In this document: positions 16,313-24,685 of the stretch, piece by piece
How the letters are laid out: every line of letters starts with the position of its first letter
How positions within the stretch are numbered: the first letter of the stretch is position 1
From: DAOUJI01 sp965224415
GTDB taxonomy: Bacteria; Chloroflexota; Dehalococcoidia; Lucifugimonadales; JAGWBF01
DNA length: 64,000 nt
Assembly: GCA_965224415.1 (NCBI GenBank)
Contig: CBDCZB010000001.1
Location: forward strand, 434,001 to 498,000
Reading direction: 5' to 3'
Position numbers and translations under genes: made by a program
The notes under the pieces: generated by a model
What the model was told of the DNA's origin: nothing
Database searches by the model: none
The model's input: only the letters and a program-made list of their open reading frames with translations

Positions 16313-16987
16313 TCACTCATTGTCCCGTCGGCGGGCGTCCAGGCGGTTGGGGTCCCAGGCTTCATTGCCCACCAGCGGCACAAAACGGCATGCCCCAAGC
16401 ACCCGTACGTTGTATCCCTCTCCCGTCCTGTCCACCTTCATCAGGTTCTGCCCCTCCAGGTTGCCAATTGGTATGGCCATGCGGCCTCCCAGGGAGAGCT
16501 GTACAATGAGGGACTGGGGCAACTTGGGGGCGCCGGCGGACACTACGATGGCGTCAAAGGGGGCCTTTTTCGGGCAGCCCAGTTCGATGGAGGCTGTGGC
16601 CACCTCCAGATTGTCGTACCCCAGGGAGGCCAGCCGGTCTCTCGCCTGGCGCTCCAGTTCCGGAACTATTTCAACGGACAAGACCTTCCCGCGCGGCGCC
16701 ATCTCGGCCAGAATGGCGGCCTGGTACCCGCTTCCCGTACCCAACTCCAAAATTGACTCGTTCCCTCTCAAACCCAAGACGTTCAACATCGCGGCTATCA
16801 TGTAGGGTTGAGAGATGGTCTGACCGGAGCCAATGGGCAGAGGAATGTCGGCGTAGGCCAGATGGCGGAGCCCTGTGGGCACAAAGTCCTCTCGAGGGAC
16901 CTTGTACATGGCGTCGACCACGTTGTCGTCGCGCAGCTCCCGGCGGAGCTTTTCCAGGAGTCTTTTCTTGTCGCGTTCAAGGTCCAT
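16313..16987 (-). CDS. pcm: Protein-L-isoaspartate O-methyltransferase
   Basis: SAM-dependent repair enzyme that methylates isoaspartyl residues in aged proteins. 224 residues from the ATG at 16987 (MDLERDKKRLL); a GTG-initiated extension to 17059 is unlikely because it runs through a dispersed repeat. Motifs: PREDFVP, IGSGQTISQPYMIAAML, the SAM loop ILELGTGSGYQAAILAEM, VEIVPELERQAR and FDAIVVSAGAPKLP. It heads the leftward gatB-secG run, 70 bp upstream of gatB. Confidence 0.92.
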   Translation of the reverse strand: MDLERDKKRLLEKLRRELRDDNVVDAMYKVPREDFVPTGLRHLAYADIPLPIGSGQTISQPYMIAAMLNVLGLRGNESILELGTGSGYQAAILAEMAPRGKVLSVEIVPELERQARDRLASLGYDNLEVATASIELGCPKKAPFDAIVVSAGAPKLPQSLIVQLSLGGRMAIPIGNLEGQNLMKVDRTGEGYNVRVLGACRFVPLVGNEAWDPNRLDARRRDNE

Positions 16988-17051
16988 CCCACGCCTACCC
17001 CAAACACCATGATAGCGCCCGCATACGCAGCGCCACAATGCGCTGTCTTTC

Positions 17052-17099
17052 CCGTTCACCCCGAGCCGCGGGGTGGTTCGACAGGCTCATCACGAACGG
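17052..17099. repeat. Dispersed palindromic repeat
   Basis: Bounded by CCGTTC and GAACGG and containing CCCCGAGCCGCGGGG and GGTTCGACAGGCTCA. This GTTCGACAGGCTCA-type intergenic repeat occurs in many bacterial genomes. A diverged half copy (TTCCGTTCATCCTGAGCC) is at 48288-48305. Confidence 0.45.
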
Positions 17100-17150
17100 C
17101 GAGACAAGGTGTAGGGGTATCGAAAGACCCTGAGGCGCATGGCCTTGTCG

Positions 17151-17180
17151 TTGACCCTCAAAAGCGCCCTGTGCTAACCT
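17151..17180 (+). promoter_or_regulatory. Candidate promoter of the tetrapyrrole operon
   Basis: TTGACC (17151-17156), 18-bp spacer, TAACCT (17175-17180), 86 bp before the siroheme decarboxylase ATG. A short hairpin AAAGGC-ATA-GCCTTT (17201-17215) lies in the leader and could be an operator; its role is unknown. Confidence 0.4.
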
Positions 17181-17265
17181 AGCCCTAGCGGAGGAGTCCG
17201 AAAGGCATAGCCTTTACCGGGTGAATCCGCGCCTATCAGCCCAAGGGAGAACGGGAGACCAGAGG

Positions 17266-18297
17266 ATGCCGGAAATGGACCTAGCAGACCGCAAACTGCT
17301 TAACATAATCCAGTCGGGCTTCCCTCTATTTGAGGAGCCGTACCAGGAAATCGGAGACCGCCTGGGAATAAGCGAGAAAGAGGTCCTGGAACGTCTGGAC
17401 ACGCTCAGGCAGCAGAACGTAGTGCGCCAGGTCAGCGCCATATTTGACACCCGGCGGCTCGGTTACAAGACCAGCCTCATCGCCATGGCCTTCGAACCAG
17501 ACAAGCTCACAGCGGGAGCTCTGAAAATCAACGAGCATCCCGGAGTCAGCCACAACTACGCGCGGGAAGGTTCCTACTACAACCTCTGGTTCACTCTGGC
17601 AGTGCCTCCCGGAGAAGTGGTGGATGAGACAGCCCGGGTAATGGCCCGTGAAACGGGCGCCCTGTCCATGCGAAACATGCCCACCATCCGCTTCTTCAAG
17701 ATAGGCGTCAATTTCGACATGGTGAAGGAGAAGGGCGCAGCCTACCAGTATTTCAGTCCCGACGGGTACAAAGCCGGACAGTCCGATGCCAATTCCGGGC
17801 AGGTCCGCGCCGACTGGAACAAGCCGGTTCCCGTGAGCGACTACGACATCGAGTGCATACGGGAGCTCCAGGAAGACCTGCCGATGGTTTCAAGGCCCTT
17901 CGACGACATGGCGGAGCGGCTTGGCGTGTCTGTCCCCGACCTGTTCAAGATAGCGGACGAATTCGTTGAGCGGGGCATCATGCGCCGGTACAGCGCCGTT
18001 CTCCACCACAGGAAGGCTGGGTTCCAGGCCAACGGCATGGGCGTGTGGAACGTACCTCAGGAACGTGCCGAGGAAGTGGGCATGATAATGGCCTCGAATC
18101 CCGCTGTCACCCACTGCTACGAACGGCCCACCTTCCCCGACTGGCCCTACACCCACTTTTCGATGATTCACGCCACGTCCAAGGAAGGCTGTGAGGAGAT
18201 TGCTGGGGAAATATCCGATTCCACGGGAATCACCGACTACCTGATGCTCTACAGCACACGGGAGTACAAGAAGACCCGTGTGCGGTATTTCGTGTAG
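17266..18297 (+). CDS. Siroheme decarboxylase, fused two-subunit form (AhbA-AhbB / NirDL type)
   Basis: Removes the acetate carboxyls of siroheme at C12 and C18 on the siroheme-to-heme (or heme d1) route. 343 residues hold two Lrp/AsnC-like units. The first has an HTH (DRLGISEKEVLERLDTL) and GVSHNYAREGSYYNLWFTL; the second has MAERLGVSVPDLFKIADEF and HCYERPTFPDWPYTHFSMIH. Those RAM-domain motifs mark siroheme decarboxylases and are not those of amino-acid-sensing Lrp regulators. The subunits are usually separate AhbA and AhbB; fused forms such as NirDL are known. It is the first gene of the operon with Met8-like, hemC, cobA-hemD and hemB. The ATG at 17266 is preferred to the GTG at 17221; AhbC and AhbD are not in the window. 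Confidence 0.85.
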   Translation: MPEMDLADRKLLNIIQSGFPLFEEPYQEIGDRLGISEKEVLERLDTLRQQNVVRQVSAIFDTRRLGYKTSLIAMAFEPDKLTAGALKINEHPGVSHNYAREGSYYNLWFTLAVPPGEVVDETARVMARETGALSMRNMPTIRFFKIGVNFDMVKEKGAAYQYFSPDGYKAGQSDANSGQVRADWNKPVPVSDYDIECIRELQEDLPMVSRPFDDMAERLGVSVPDLFKIADEFVERGIMRRYSAVLHHRKAGFQANGMGVWNVPQERAEEVGMIMASNPAVTHCYERPTFPDWPYTHFSMIHATSKEGCEEIAGEISDSTGITDYLMLYSTREYKKTRVRYFV

Positions 18298-18319
18298 TCG
18301 GGCGTATAGGCGGAAGTCA

Positions 18320-18955
18320 ATGGCCGCGTACTACCCGGTGTTCCTCGACCTGAAGGGCAAGAGCTGCGTCATTATTGGGGGCGGCAAGATTGGAGAGCAC
18401 AAGATTCGACCTCTGCTGGACTGCGGGGCCAAGATAACAGTCATCAGTCCTGAGGTCACTGACGGCATCCAAGAAGCGGTAAGACGGGGCGACATCACTC
18501 TGGTTCTTCGCAAGTATAACGAGGGAGACCTGAGGGGCGCCGCGCTGGCCATAGCGGCAACCAACGTGCGCTCAGTGAACACAGTGATCGCCGCCGAGGC
18601 CGAAAGGGAACGGGTGGTCCTGAACGTGGTGGATGACGCTGAACTTTGCACCTTCATTGCGCCGGCCATCGTCAAGAAGGGCGCCGTGACCGTGGCGCTG
18701 TCCACAGGGGGCGCCAGCCCCGCGTTGGCACGCAAGCTGAGGGAAGGGCTGGAGACCAGCGATGTCTTGGAATACGCCGAGTTGGCGGGCGTCCTCTCGA
18801 CGGCTAGGAAAGAACTCAGACAGAGGGGAATAACCGTGGACCCCGACCGGTGGCAGGAGTGCATCACGGGTGACCTCATAGACCTGGTGAAGGCGGGACG
18901 CGACGAGGCCGCGGTGGAAAAGGTACTGGCCGGATTGACTCAATCCACGGTATGA
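18320..18955 (+). CDS. Precorrin-2 dehydrogenase / sirohydrochlorin ferrochelatase (Met8/CysG-N type)
   Basis: 212 residues from ATG 18320 (MAAYYPVFLDLKGK), with GGCGGAAG upstream. The Rossmann motif is VIIGGGKIGEHKIRPLL, followed by TVISPEVTDG, AIAATNVRSVN and NVVDDAELCTFIAPAIVKKGAVTVALSTGG, the central domain of siroheme synthases. It oxidises precorrin-2 to sirohydrochlorin with NAD and may insert iron. The product feeds the decarboxylase encoded just upstream. It uses the precorrin-2 made by CobA encoded two genes on. Confidence 0.9.
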   Translation: MAAYYPVFLDLKGKSCVIIGGGKIGEHKIRPLLDCGAKITVISPEVTDGIQEAVRRGDITLVLRKYNEGDLRGAALAIAATNVRSVNTVIAAEAERERVVLNVVDDAELCTFIAPAIVKKGAVTVALSTGGASPALARKLREGLETSDVLEYAELAGVLSTARKELRQRGITVDPDRWQECITGDLIDLVKAGRDEAAVEKVLAGLTQSTV

Positions 18956-19020
18956 CCCGTATCGCCGTGTATTTACTCTGCCAAGTCCGTCACTTGCCAC
19001 CTTTGTCCTGGTTCTAACGA

Positions 19021-19959
19021 ATGTCTATGGCCCTCCGAGAAGAAGTCATCAGGATTGGCACACGTGGAAGCGGTCTAGCCTTGATTCAGGCACAGCAGGC
19101 GTTCCACATTCTGAGCGAAGCTTTCCCGGAGCGGCGCTGCGAAATAGTGACCATCAAGACTACCGCCGACGTCCGCTCCGACGAGCCGCTGGCCCGCCTC
19201 GGTAAGGGGATGTTCGTCAGGGAGTTGGACCGTGCGCTTCTGGACGGCGACATCGATATGGCGGTGCACAGCATGAAAGACGTCCCCACCGAACTTCCGG
19301 AGGGTCTGGTTATAGGCGCCGCCCTCAAAAGGGCAGACCCCAGGGACGCCCTGGTGGACAGGTGGGGAGTGGGCCTTAGGGAGCTTCCTCCGGGAGCCAC
19401 GATAGGCACCAGCAGCCCCAGGCGCGCCGCCCAGATAAAGTCCGTCAGGTCGGACTTGGACGTACAGGACATACGCGGCAACGTGGACACCCGCCTCCGA
19501 AAAGCCAAAGGAGACGGATATGACGGGGCAATCCTTGCGGTGTCTGGGCTGATGAGAATGGGGCTGGAGGGCGAGATAAGCGAGCATCTGTCCCCGGAAG
19601 AGTTCGTTCCTGCCCCAGGCCAGGGAGCGCTGGCGGTGGAAGTGCGGGACGGGGACACTGGTATGGACGACCTGATGTCCGCCCTAAACGACCCCGACAG
19701 TCGCATCGCAGTCGAAACTGAGCGCAGGTTTCTCGAGGAGCTGGGGGGAGGCTGCCGGACGCCGGCCGGGGCTTATGCCTGGACGGAAGCAGGTTTGGTG
19801 AACCTGTCGGTGTTCCTGTCAACTCCAGACGCCAGCCGGGTGTTCCGCACAACCGTTTCCGGCCCGGCTGACCACCCCCAGTACGTGGCCCGGCTAGCCC
19901 ACCGGAAGCTCATGGACCAGGGCGCCGCCGACTTGGTGAACGACGACGGAGGGTCGTAG
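19021..19959 (+). CDS. hemC: Hydroxymethylbilane synthase (porphobilinogen deaminase)
   Basis: Polymerises four porphobilinogens. 312 residues: IRIGTRGSGLALIQAQQA, the catalytic aspartate region MAVHSMKDVPTELPEGL, GTSSPRRAAQIK, VQDIRGNVDTRLRK, and the dipyrromethane cofactor cysteine near residue 245 (LGGGCRTPAGAY). The start MSMALREEV has no strong ribosome-binding site. It lies 6 bp upstream of the cobA-hemD fusion. Confidence 0.96.
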   Translation: MSMALREEVIRIGTRGSGLALIQAQQAFHILSEAFPERRCEIVTIKTTADVRSDEPLARLGKGMFVRELDRALLDGDIDMAVHSMKDVPTELPEGLVIGAALKRADPRDALVDRWGVGLRELPPGATIGTSSPRRAAQIKSVRSDLDVQDIRGNVDTRLRKAKGDGYDGAILAVSGLMRMGLEGEISEHLSPEEFVPAPGQGALAVEVRDGDTGMDDLMSALNDPDSRIAVETERRFLEELGGGCRTPAGAYAWTEAGLVNLSVFLSTPDASRVFRTTVSGPADHPQYVARLAHRKLMDQGAADLVNDDGGS

Positions 19960-19965
19960 CCCGAC

Positions 19966-21486
19966 ATGGACTCCGATAAGGGCAAAGTCTATCTCGTCGG
20001 AGGAGGGCCTGGAGACCCGGGTCTGATCACCGTCAAGGGGCTGAGGCGACTCCAGCAAGCTGACGTGGTCGTCTATGACCGCCTGGTGGACGTGAGGCTT
20101 CTGGAACACGCTCGAAAGGACGCCGAGCGAGTCTACGTGGGCAAGGGGCCGGACCAGCACGCCATGAGCCAGCAGGACATCAACCGCCTCCTGGTTGACC
20201 GCGCGTCGAACGGTCAAACCGTGGTCAGACTCAAGGGGGGTGATCCCTTCGTATTCGGCAGGGGCGGGGAGGAAGCCCTGGCCTTGGCCGAGGCAGGGTT
20301 GGATTTCGAGGTTGTTCCCGGTGTTACGTCGGCGGTGGCCGCGCCCGCTTATGCGGGAGTTCCCGTCACCCACCGGGGCATTGCGAGCAGTGTCACCATA
20401 GTCAGCGCCAGTGAAGACCCGACCAAGGAAGGATCTTCCGTCCGTTGGGATGCGCTGGCAAAGACCGGGGGAACCATCGTCGCGCTGATGGGTTGGAGCG
20501 CCTTGGATAAAGTGACTGAAACCCTGATCGCTGAAGGAATGTCTCCGGACACTCCCGTGGTCTTGGTCCACTGGGGCACCGAGCCGCACCAGAAGACCGT
20601 TTCCGGGACCCTCCGGGACATACGCGCTAAGGGAACTGAAGCCGGCCTTACCTCTCCAGTGACGGCGGTCATCGGGGAGGTTGCAGACCTGCGGGAACGC
20701 ATCCGATGGTTTGATAAGAAACCTCTATTCGGGAAGACGGCGCTGGTTACCCGGTCTAGGTCTCAAGCCTCGGCCTTGTCGTCATTGCTGGAAGACGAGG
20801 GAGCAAGGGCCGTAGAACTGCCCACCATACGATTCGAGCGGTCCGAGTCGTTCACCGAGATGGACCTGGCCATCGAATCCTTGGGTGAATTTCAATGGGT
20901 TGTCTTTACCAGCGCCAATGGAGTGGAAGCGTTTTTCGACCGGATGAAAGAGCTTGGGCGGGACGCCAGACGGTTCGGCGGCGTCAACGTGGCCTCCATC
21001 GGTCCCGCCACGTCGGCGGCCCTGGCCAAGCGGGGAGTCATCGCAGACATCGTGCCCCAGCAGTACGTGGCCGAGTCGCTGCTGGAGTCACTGTCGGAGC
21101 GTGTGAAGCACGGTGACCGGATGTTGCTGCCGAGGGCGGACATAGGCCGGGACGTGCTAGATAAGGGGCTGACCACCATGGGTGCACGGGTGCAGCGGGT
21201 GGTCACCTATAGGACCGTCACGCCGCCGGAGTCTAAGCAACTGGCTACGGAGCTTCTGTCCGCTGGGTCGGTTGACGTGGTGACCTTCACCAGTTCATCG
21301 ACAGTTGAGAACTTGATAGGTATCCTTGAAGGAGACGCGTCGAAACTGAAGGGCGCCGTGGTGGCCTGCATCGGCCCCATCACCGCCGCTTCCGCAGAGG
21401 CTGCGGGGCTTCAGGTGGACGTGGTGGCTTCCGAGCACACCATACCGGGACTGGTGGACGCCATCAAGGGCGCTTTTCTAACGTAG
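19966..21486 (+). CDS. cobA-hemD: Uroporphyrinogen-III C-methyltransferase fused to uroporphyrinogen-III synthase
   Basis: 506-residue bifunctional protein. Residues 1-245 are the SUMT (CobA) methyltransferase: KVYLVGGGPGDPGLITVKG, RLKGGDPFVFGRGGEEA, FEVVPGVTSAVAAPAYAGVP and TIVALMGWSAL. Residues about 255-506 are HemD: KTALVTRSRSQASALSSLLE, WVVFTSANGVEAFFDRM, VTFTSSSTVENLIGIL and VACIGPITAASAEAAGL. The fusion makes uroporphyrinogen III and methylates it to precorrin-2, directing flux to siroheme. Such fusions are common in Firmicutes and Chloroflexota. Confidence 0.95.
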   Translation: MDSDKGKVYLVGGGPGDPGLITVKGLRRLQQADVVVYDRLVDVRLLEHARKDAERVYVGKGPDQHAMSQQDINRLLVDRASNGQTVVRLKGGDPFVFGRGGEEALALAEAGLDFEVVPGVTSAVAAPAYAGVPVTHRGIASSVTIVSASEDPTKEGSSVRWDALAKTGGTIVALMGWSALDKVTETLIAEGMSPDTPVVLVHWGTEPHQKTVSGTLRDIRAKGTEAGLTSPVTAVIGEVADLRERIRWFDKKPLFGKTALVTRSRSQASALSSLLEDEGARAVELPTIRFERSESFTEMDLAIESLGEFQWVVFTSANGVEAFFDRMKELGRDARRFGGVNVASIGPATSAALAKRGVIADIVPQQYVAESLLESLSERVKHGDRMLLPRADIGRDVLDKGLTTMGARVQRVVTYRTVTPPESKQLATELLSAGSVDVVTFTSSSTVENLIGILEGDASKLKGAVVACIGPITAASAEAAGLQVDVVASEHTIPGLVDAIKGAFLT

Positions 21487-21543
21487 GAACATGCCAGTAC
21501 ACGGAACCTGGGCGTCCAGGCGCCAAGTTAGGAGGTGGGACGG

Positions 21544-22521
21544 ATGGCTTTTCCGCAGACCCGTCTCAGAAGACTGAGAGAATTGGCCCCTCTCCGGGAA
21601 GCGATCCGGGAAGTGAGCCTCTCGGTCACCGATTTCGTCTATCCCTTGTTCGTGACCCACGGACGGAACGTAAGGGAACCTATAGAGCCAATGCCGGGCG
21701 CCTTTCACCTGTCGTTGGATGAGCTTCTTCCGGAGGTGGCGGACGCCCACGACTTGGGCGTTCCCAGCGTCATGCTCTTCGGGCTTCCTCAAAACAAGGA
21801 CCCAATGGGCCTGGAAGCCTACGACGAGCAGGGAATCGTCCAAGAGGCCATCAGGGTAATCAAGGCGGCTGTGCCCGACGTGCTGGTGGTCACCGACGTG
21901 TGCCTCTGCGAGTACACAGACCACGGGCATTGCGGGGTCGTTGACAATGGGCGAATAGACAACGACCGCTCTTTGGAGCTGCTTGCCAGGACCGCCGTGT
22001 CCCACGTCCTTGCCGGCGCCGACGTGGTGGCGCCCTCGGCCATGATGGACGGGCAGGTCGCGGCCATACGCAGTGCCCTGGATGACAACGGCCTCACCCA
22101 GACCCCCATCATGGCATACTCAGCCAAGTATGCGTCGGCCTTCTACGGCCCCTTCCGAGTGGCCGCGGACTCAACTCCCCAGTTCGGCGACCGCGCAACC
22201 TATCAGATGGACCCGTTCAACTGGCGCATGGCCATGCGGGAGATTCAGACGGACATAGAGGAGGGCGCCGACATCGTGATGGTCAAACCCGCGTTGTCTT
22301 ATCTGGACGTGATTGCCAGGGCCAAGGAACGTTTCGACCATCCGCTGGCCGCCTACAACGTCAGCGGGGAGTTCTCCATGCTCAAGGCCGCCGCCGCCAA
22401 CGGATGGCTGGACGGTGACAGGGCCCTCATAGAAGTCCTGGGCTCGATAAAGAGGGCCGGCGCCGACATAATCCTTAGCTACCACTCCAAAGAGGCCGCC
22501 CGAATTCTCAAGTCGGGCTGA
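21544..22521 (+). CDS. hemB: Delta-aminolevulinic acid dehydratase (porphobilinogen synthase)
   Basis: 325 residues from ATG 21544, eight bases after AGGAGG; the in-frame GTG at 21535 is inside that ribosome-binding site. Zinc-site cysteines lie in TDVCLCEYTDHGHCGV. The two Schiff-base lysines lie in MAYSAKYASAFYGPFR and MVKPALSYLDV. The C-terminus GADIILSYHSKEAARIL is standard. It is the last tetrapyrrole gene of the run; hemA and hemL are not in the window. Confidence 0.96.
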   Translation: MAFPQTRLRRLRELAPLREAIREVSLSVTDFVYPLFVTHGRNVREPIEPMPGAFHLSLDELLPEVADAHDLGVPSVMLFGLPQNKDPMGLEAYDEQGIVQEAIRVIKAAVPDVLVVTDVCLCEYTDHGHCGVVDNGRIDNDRSLELLARTAVSHVLAGADVVAPSAMMDGQVAAIRSALDDNGLTQTPIMAYSAKYASAFYGPFRVAADSTPQFGDRATYQMDPFNWRMAMREIQTDIEEGADIVMVKPALSYLDVIARAKERFDHPLAAYNVSGEFSMLKAAAANGWLDGDRALIEVLGSIKRAGADIILSYHSKEAARILKSG

Positions 22522-22542
22522 AGCCCGCCACACCGGTTCGTG

Positions 22543-22571
22543 TTGCGGGGCGGGCCGCAAATGGCTAGAAT
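22543..22571 (+). promoter_or_regulatory. Candidate promoter of sodN
   Basis: TTGCGG (22543-22548), 17-bp spacer, TAGAAT (22566-22571), 65 bp before the sodN ATG. The -35 box overlaps the right arm of a GCCCGCC/GGCGGGC hairpin (22523-22555) after hemB, which may end the tetrapyrrole transcript. Confidence 0.35.
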
Positions 22572-22635
22572 GTGCGAGGCGAAAACGAATCTGCAAGCTC
22601 CGATACGGACATAATTTCTAGGAGGTAGGCTCCCA

Positions 22636-23124
22636 ATGTTGAAGAACCTGTTCTCACGAGTTCACCGGGTGTTCCAAATTAGTGAAGCCCATGCCCATTG
22701 CGACATCCCCTGCGGCATCTACGACCCTATCTCCGCCAAGATTGCGGCCCAGACCGTTCTCAAGATGGTGGCGCGAATCAACGCGCTGGCCGCTCCCGCT
22801 GAGGGCGACGCAGCCGCTGCGGCGAGCCACGCCAACACTCTGAGCCGCTACATCACCGTGAAGGAAGACCACGCCGACCTGTGCAAGAAGGAGTTGGACA
22901 TCCTCTGGCACGACTACTTCAGGCCCGACCACCTGGAGACGTACCCGGACCTCCACACCACCATCTGGAACGCCAACAAGCTGGCCGGACGCAACAAGCA
23001 AAACGTCGATGAAGGCGCTGCCAGGGAACTTATTGCCGCCGTCGATGCCGTTGCTACAATTTTCTGGGCCACCAAGAACGTAGAATACAAGGACGAGGAG
23101 TCGGACGTCCGCTACGGCGCCTAG
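22636..23124 (+). CDS. sodN: Nickel superoxide dismutase precursor
   Basis: Dismutates superoxide with a nickel centre. The Ni-hook HCDIPCGIYDP starts at residue 21, so maturation must cut after SEAHA to free the histidine; the first 20 residues (MLKNLFSRVHRVFQISEAHA) are the propeptide. The rest is the four-helix bundle of the family, here 162 residues in all. AGGAGG sits about 8 bp before the ATG. The maturation protease gene follows 16 bp downstream, the usual sodN-sodX pair. Confidence 0.96.
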   Translation: MLKNLFSRVHRVFQISEAHAHCDIPCGIYDPISAKIAAQTVLKMVARINALAAPAEGDAAAAASHANTLSRYITVKEDHADLCKKELDILWHDYFRPDHLETYPDLHTTIWNANKLAGRNKQNVDEGAARELIAAVDAVATIFWATKNVEYKDEESDVRYGA

Positions 23125-23140
23125 CCGCCAACCTCTGACA

Positions 23141-23701
23141 ATGAACACGGGGAGCGCCCAGACTCCCGGTCCTGATGAGCAGTCCATGCTCAAGAGGGCG
23201 GGAGCCTGGACGCTCTTTCTTTTCAGGCCCATATTCTCGGTGACGGCGTTTCTTACGTCCACTCCGTATCGCATCAACGGCCCCAGCATGGGGCCAACCC
23301 TGGTGCATGGTGACTACGTGCTGGCGAACCGCATGTCGGCGCGGCGGTCTTCTCTCAGAGGCGACATCGTCGTGCTCAGGAGCCCTCGGGAGGGACTGTC
23401 TACCTACGTCAAGCGCATCGTTGGAATGCCCAACGAGACTGTACGCTTGGACAGCGGGCGAGTGTACGTGGACGACGAGGCGGTTGCGGAACCGTACCTG
23501 AATGCCGACGTCCGAACGGAGCCAAAGTCTGCCTTTACGGAATGGTTCTTGGACCCTGACGAATATTTCGTCCTGGGAGACTGCCGGGCCGACAGCGACG
23601 ACAGCAGGGGATATGGCCCCGTGAAGCAGGAAGCGATACTGGGCAAGGTCTGGTTCAGATATTGGCCTCTTCGGCGGTTTGGACCCGTGCGGAACCTCTA
23701 G
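23141..23701 (+). CDS. sodX: Nickel-type superoxide dismutase maturation protease (S26 signal-peptidase family)
   Basis: 186 residues. A hydrophobic stretch (AWTLFLFRPIFSVTAFL) precedes the catalytic serine box INGPSMGPTLVHGDYV, the lysine box TYVKRIVGMPNE and the C-terminal FVLGDCRADSDDSRGYGPV. This is the Ser-Lys S26 fold. Linkage to sodN, 16 bp upstream, makes removal of the SodN propeptide the likely task; a general signal peptidase I is the alternative. It overlaps the convergent peptidase gene by 4 bp. Confidence 0.88.
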   Translation: MNTGSAQTPGPDEQSMLKRAGAWTLFLFRPIFSVTAFLTSTPYRINGPSMGPTLVHGDYVLANRMSARRSSLRGDIVVLRSPREGLSTYVKRIVGMPNETVRLDSGRVYVDDEAVAEPYLNADVRTEPKSAFTEWFLDPDEYFVLGDCRADSDDSRGYGPVKQEAILGKVWFRYWPLRRFGPVRNL

Positions 23702-24633
23702 AGGCAGGCGTCTAGCACAGCAGCCATCAACACCTTTGCTGCCAGGGTCAGAAAACCGTAGTCCAGGGTGTCGGGCGTATCCGTGGGCTGGTGGTAATTG
23801 GGGTTTCGGAAGTCCGCAGTGTCGGTGATCATGATCGCTCGAATCCCCGCGGCCCAGAAGGGGGAGTGGTCGCTGCGGAATATGTCGGTCAATTGGGGTA
23901 TGGGAATTGCGATTTCTATGGGCAGGACGGGGAGTTCAGGCGTCCACGTTTGAGCGGACTCGACGAACGCCCGGCTCAGCGCGGCGCTCTCCCCCAGAGC
24001 TACTGCCGCTATGAAGTCGCCCCGGAAGTCCCGTTCCCGGACCTTGGCGAAGGCATCGGGAAGCACCAACTCGAAACCCGGTGGATGTCCCTGGCAGCCC
24101 GGCCCGGACGTGTAGCCCACCATTTCCAGGTTGAACAGCCCCTCGAATACTGGCGGCCCCTCGATTCCCTCCAAGTAGCTCACGAACGCCGAGCTTCCAA
24201 CCAGCCCTTCACGCTCCGGTTGGGCTTCCTCCATGTCGAAGGCAACAAACTCAATGGGCCGCTTCAAAGGCGCGCCTTGGAGGACCGCGGCGCACTCCAG
24301 CATCGCAGCCACACCTGACGCGTTGTCGTCGGCTCCGGGCGAGTCCTGGGTGGTGTCGTAGTGGGCGCTTACCAGCAGTGGCCTGAGTTGGATGTCGGAG
24401 CCGGGTCTGGAGCCTATCACGTTGATGCCCGTGCGGTTCCCGCAGGGAAACTGCTGCATCGTGACTCCGCAGCCGGAGGCTCTGAGGGCGTCGGCTACGT
24501 GGTTTCTGGCCCATTGGAAGTGATGTGGATTCGAGACAGCGTTTCGCGGCGCCTTGGCCAAATCCCTGACGCGGCTTTCCAGGCGGTCCCGGTCCACCAG
24601 TTTCAAAGCGGCCTCTATTGTCTCTTCGTTCAT
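23698..24633 (-). CDS. M28-family zinc aminopeptidase
   Basis: 311 residues from ATG 24633 (MNEETIEAALKLVD). The frame is open to 24729, but that extension would overlap the divergent glycosylase gene. The co-catalytic zinc ligands can be followed: His in LLVSAHYDTTQD, bridging Asp in SPGADDNASGVAAMLE, Glu pair in AFDMEEAQPE and the last His in NPNYHQPTDTPDTLDY. No signal peptide is seen, so it is probably cytoplasmic. The peptide substrate is unknown. Confidence 0.85.
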   Translation of the reverse strand: MNEETIEAALKLVDRDRLESRVRDLAKAPRNAVSNPHHFQWARNHVADALRASGCGVTMQQFPCGNRTGINVIGSRPGSDIQLRPLLVSAHYDTTQDSPGADDNASGVAAMLECAAVLQGAPLKRPIEFVAFDMEEAQPEREGLVGSSAFVSYLEGIEGPPVFEGLFNLEMVGYTSGPGCQGHPPGFELVLPDAFAKVRERDFRGDFIAAVALGESAALSRAFVESAQTWTPELPVLPIEIAIPIPQLTDIFRSDHSPFWAAGIRAIMITDTADFRNPNYHQPTDTPDTLDYGFLTLAAKVLMAAVLDACL

Positions 24634-24685
24634 GTCGTGCGCCTCTGCCGTTTCCAGGTATGATAGCAGACGTTTGGAGGATATG

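Noticed and set aside
17266..18297. Lrp/AsnC transcription regulator
   Set aside because: Although it has HTH segments, the paired NYAREGSYYNLWFTL and HCYERPTFPDWPY motifs and the tetrapyrrole operon identify a siroheme decarboxylase.
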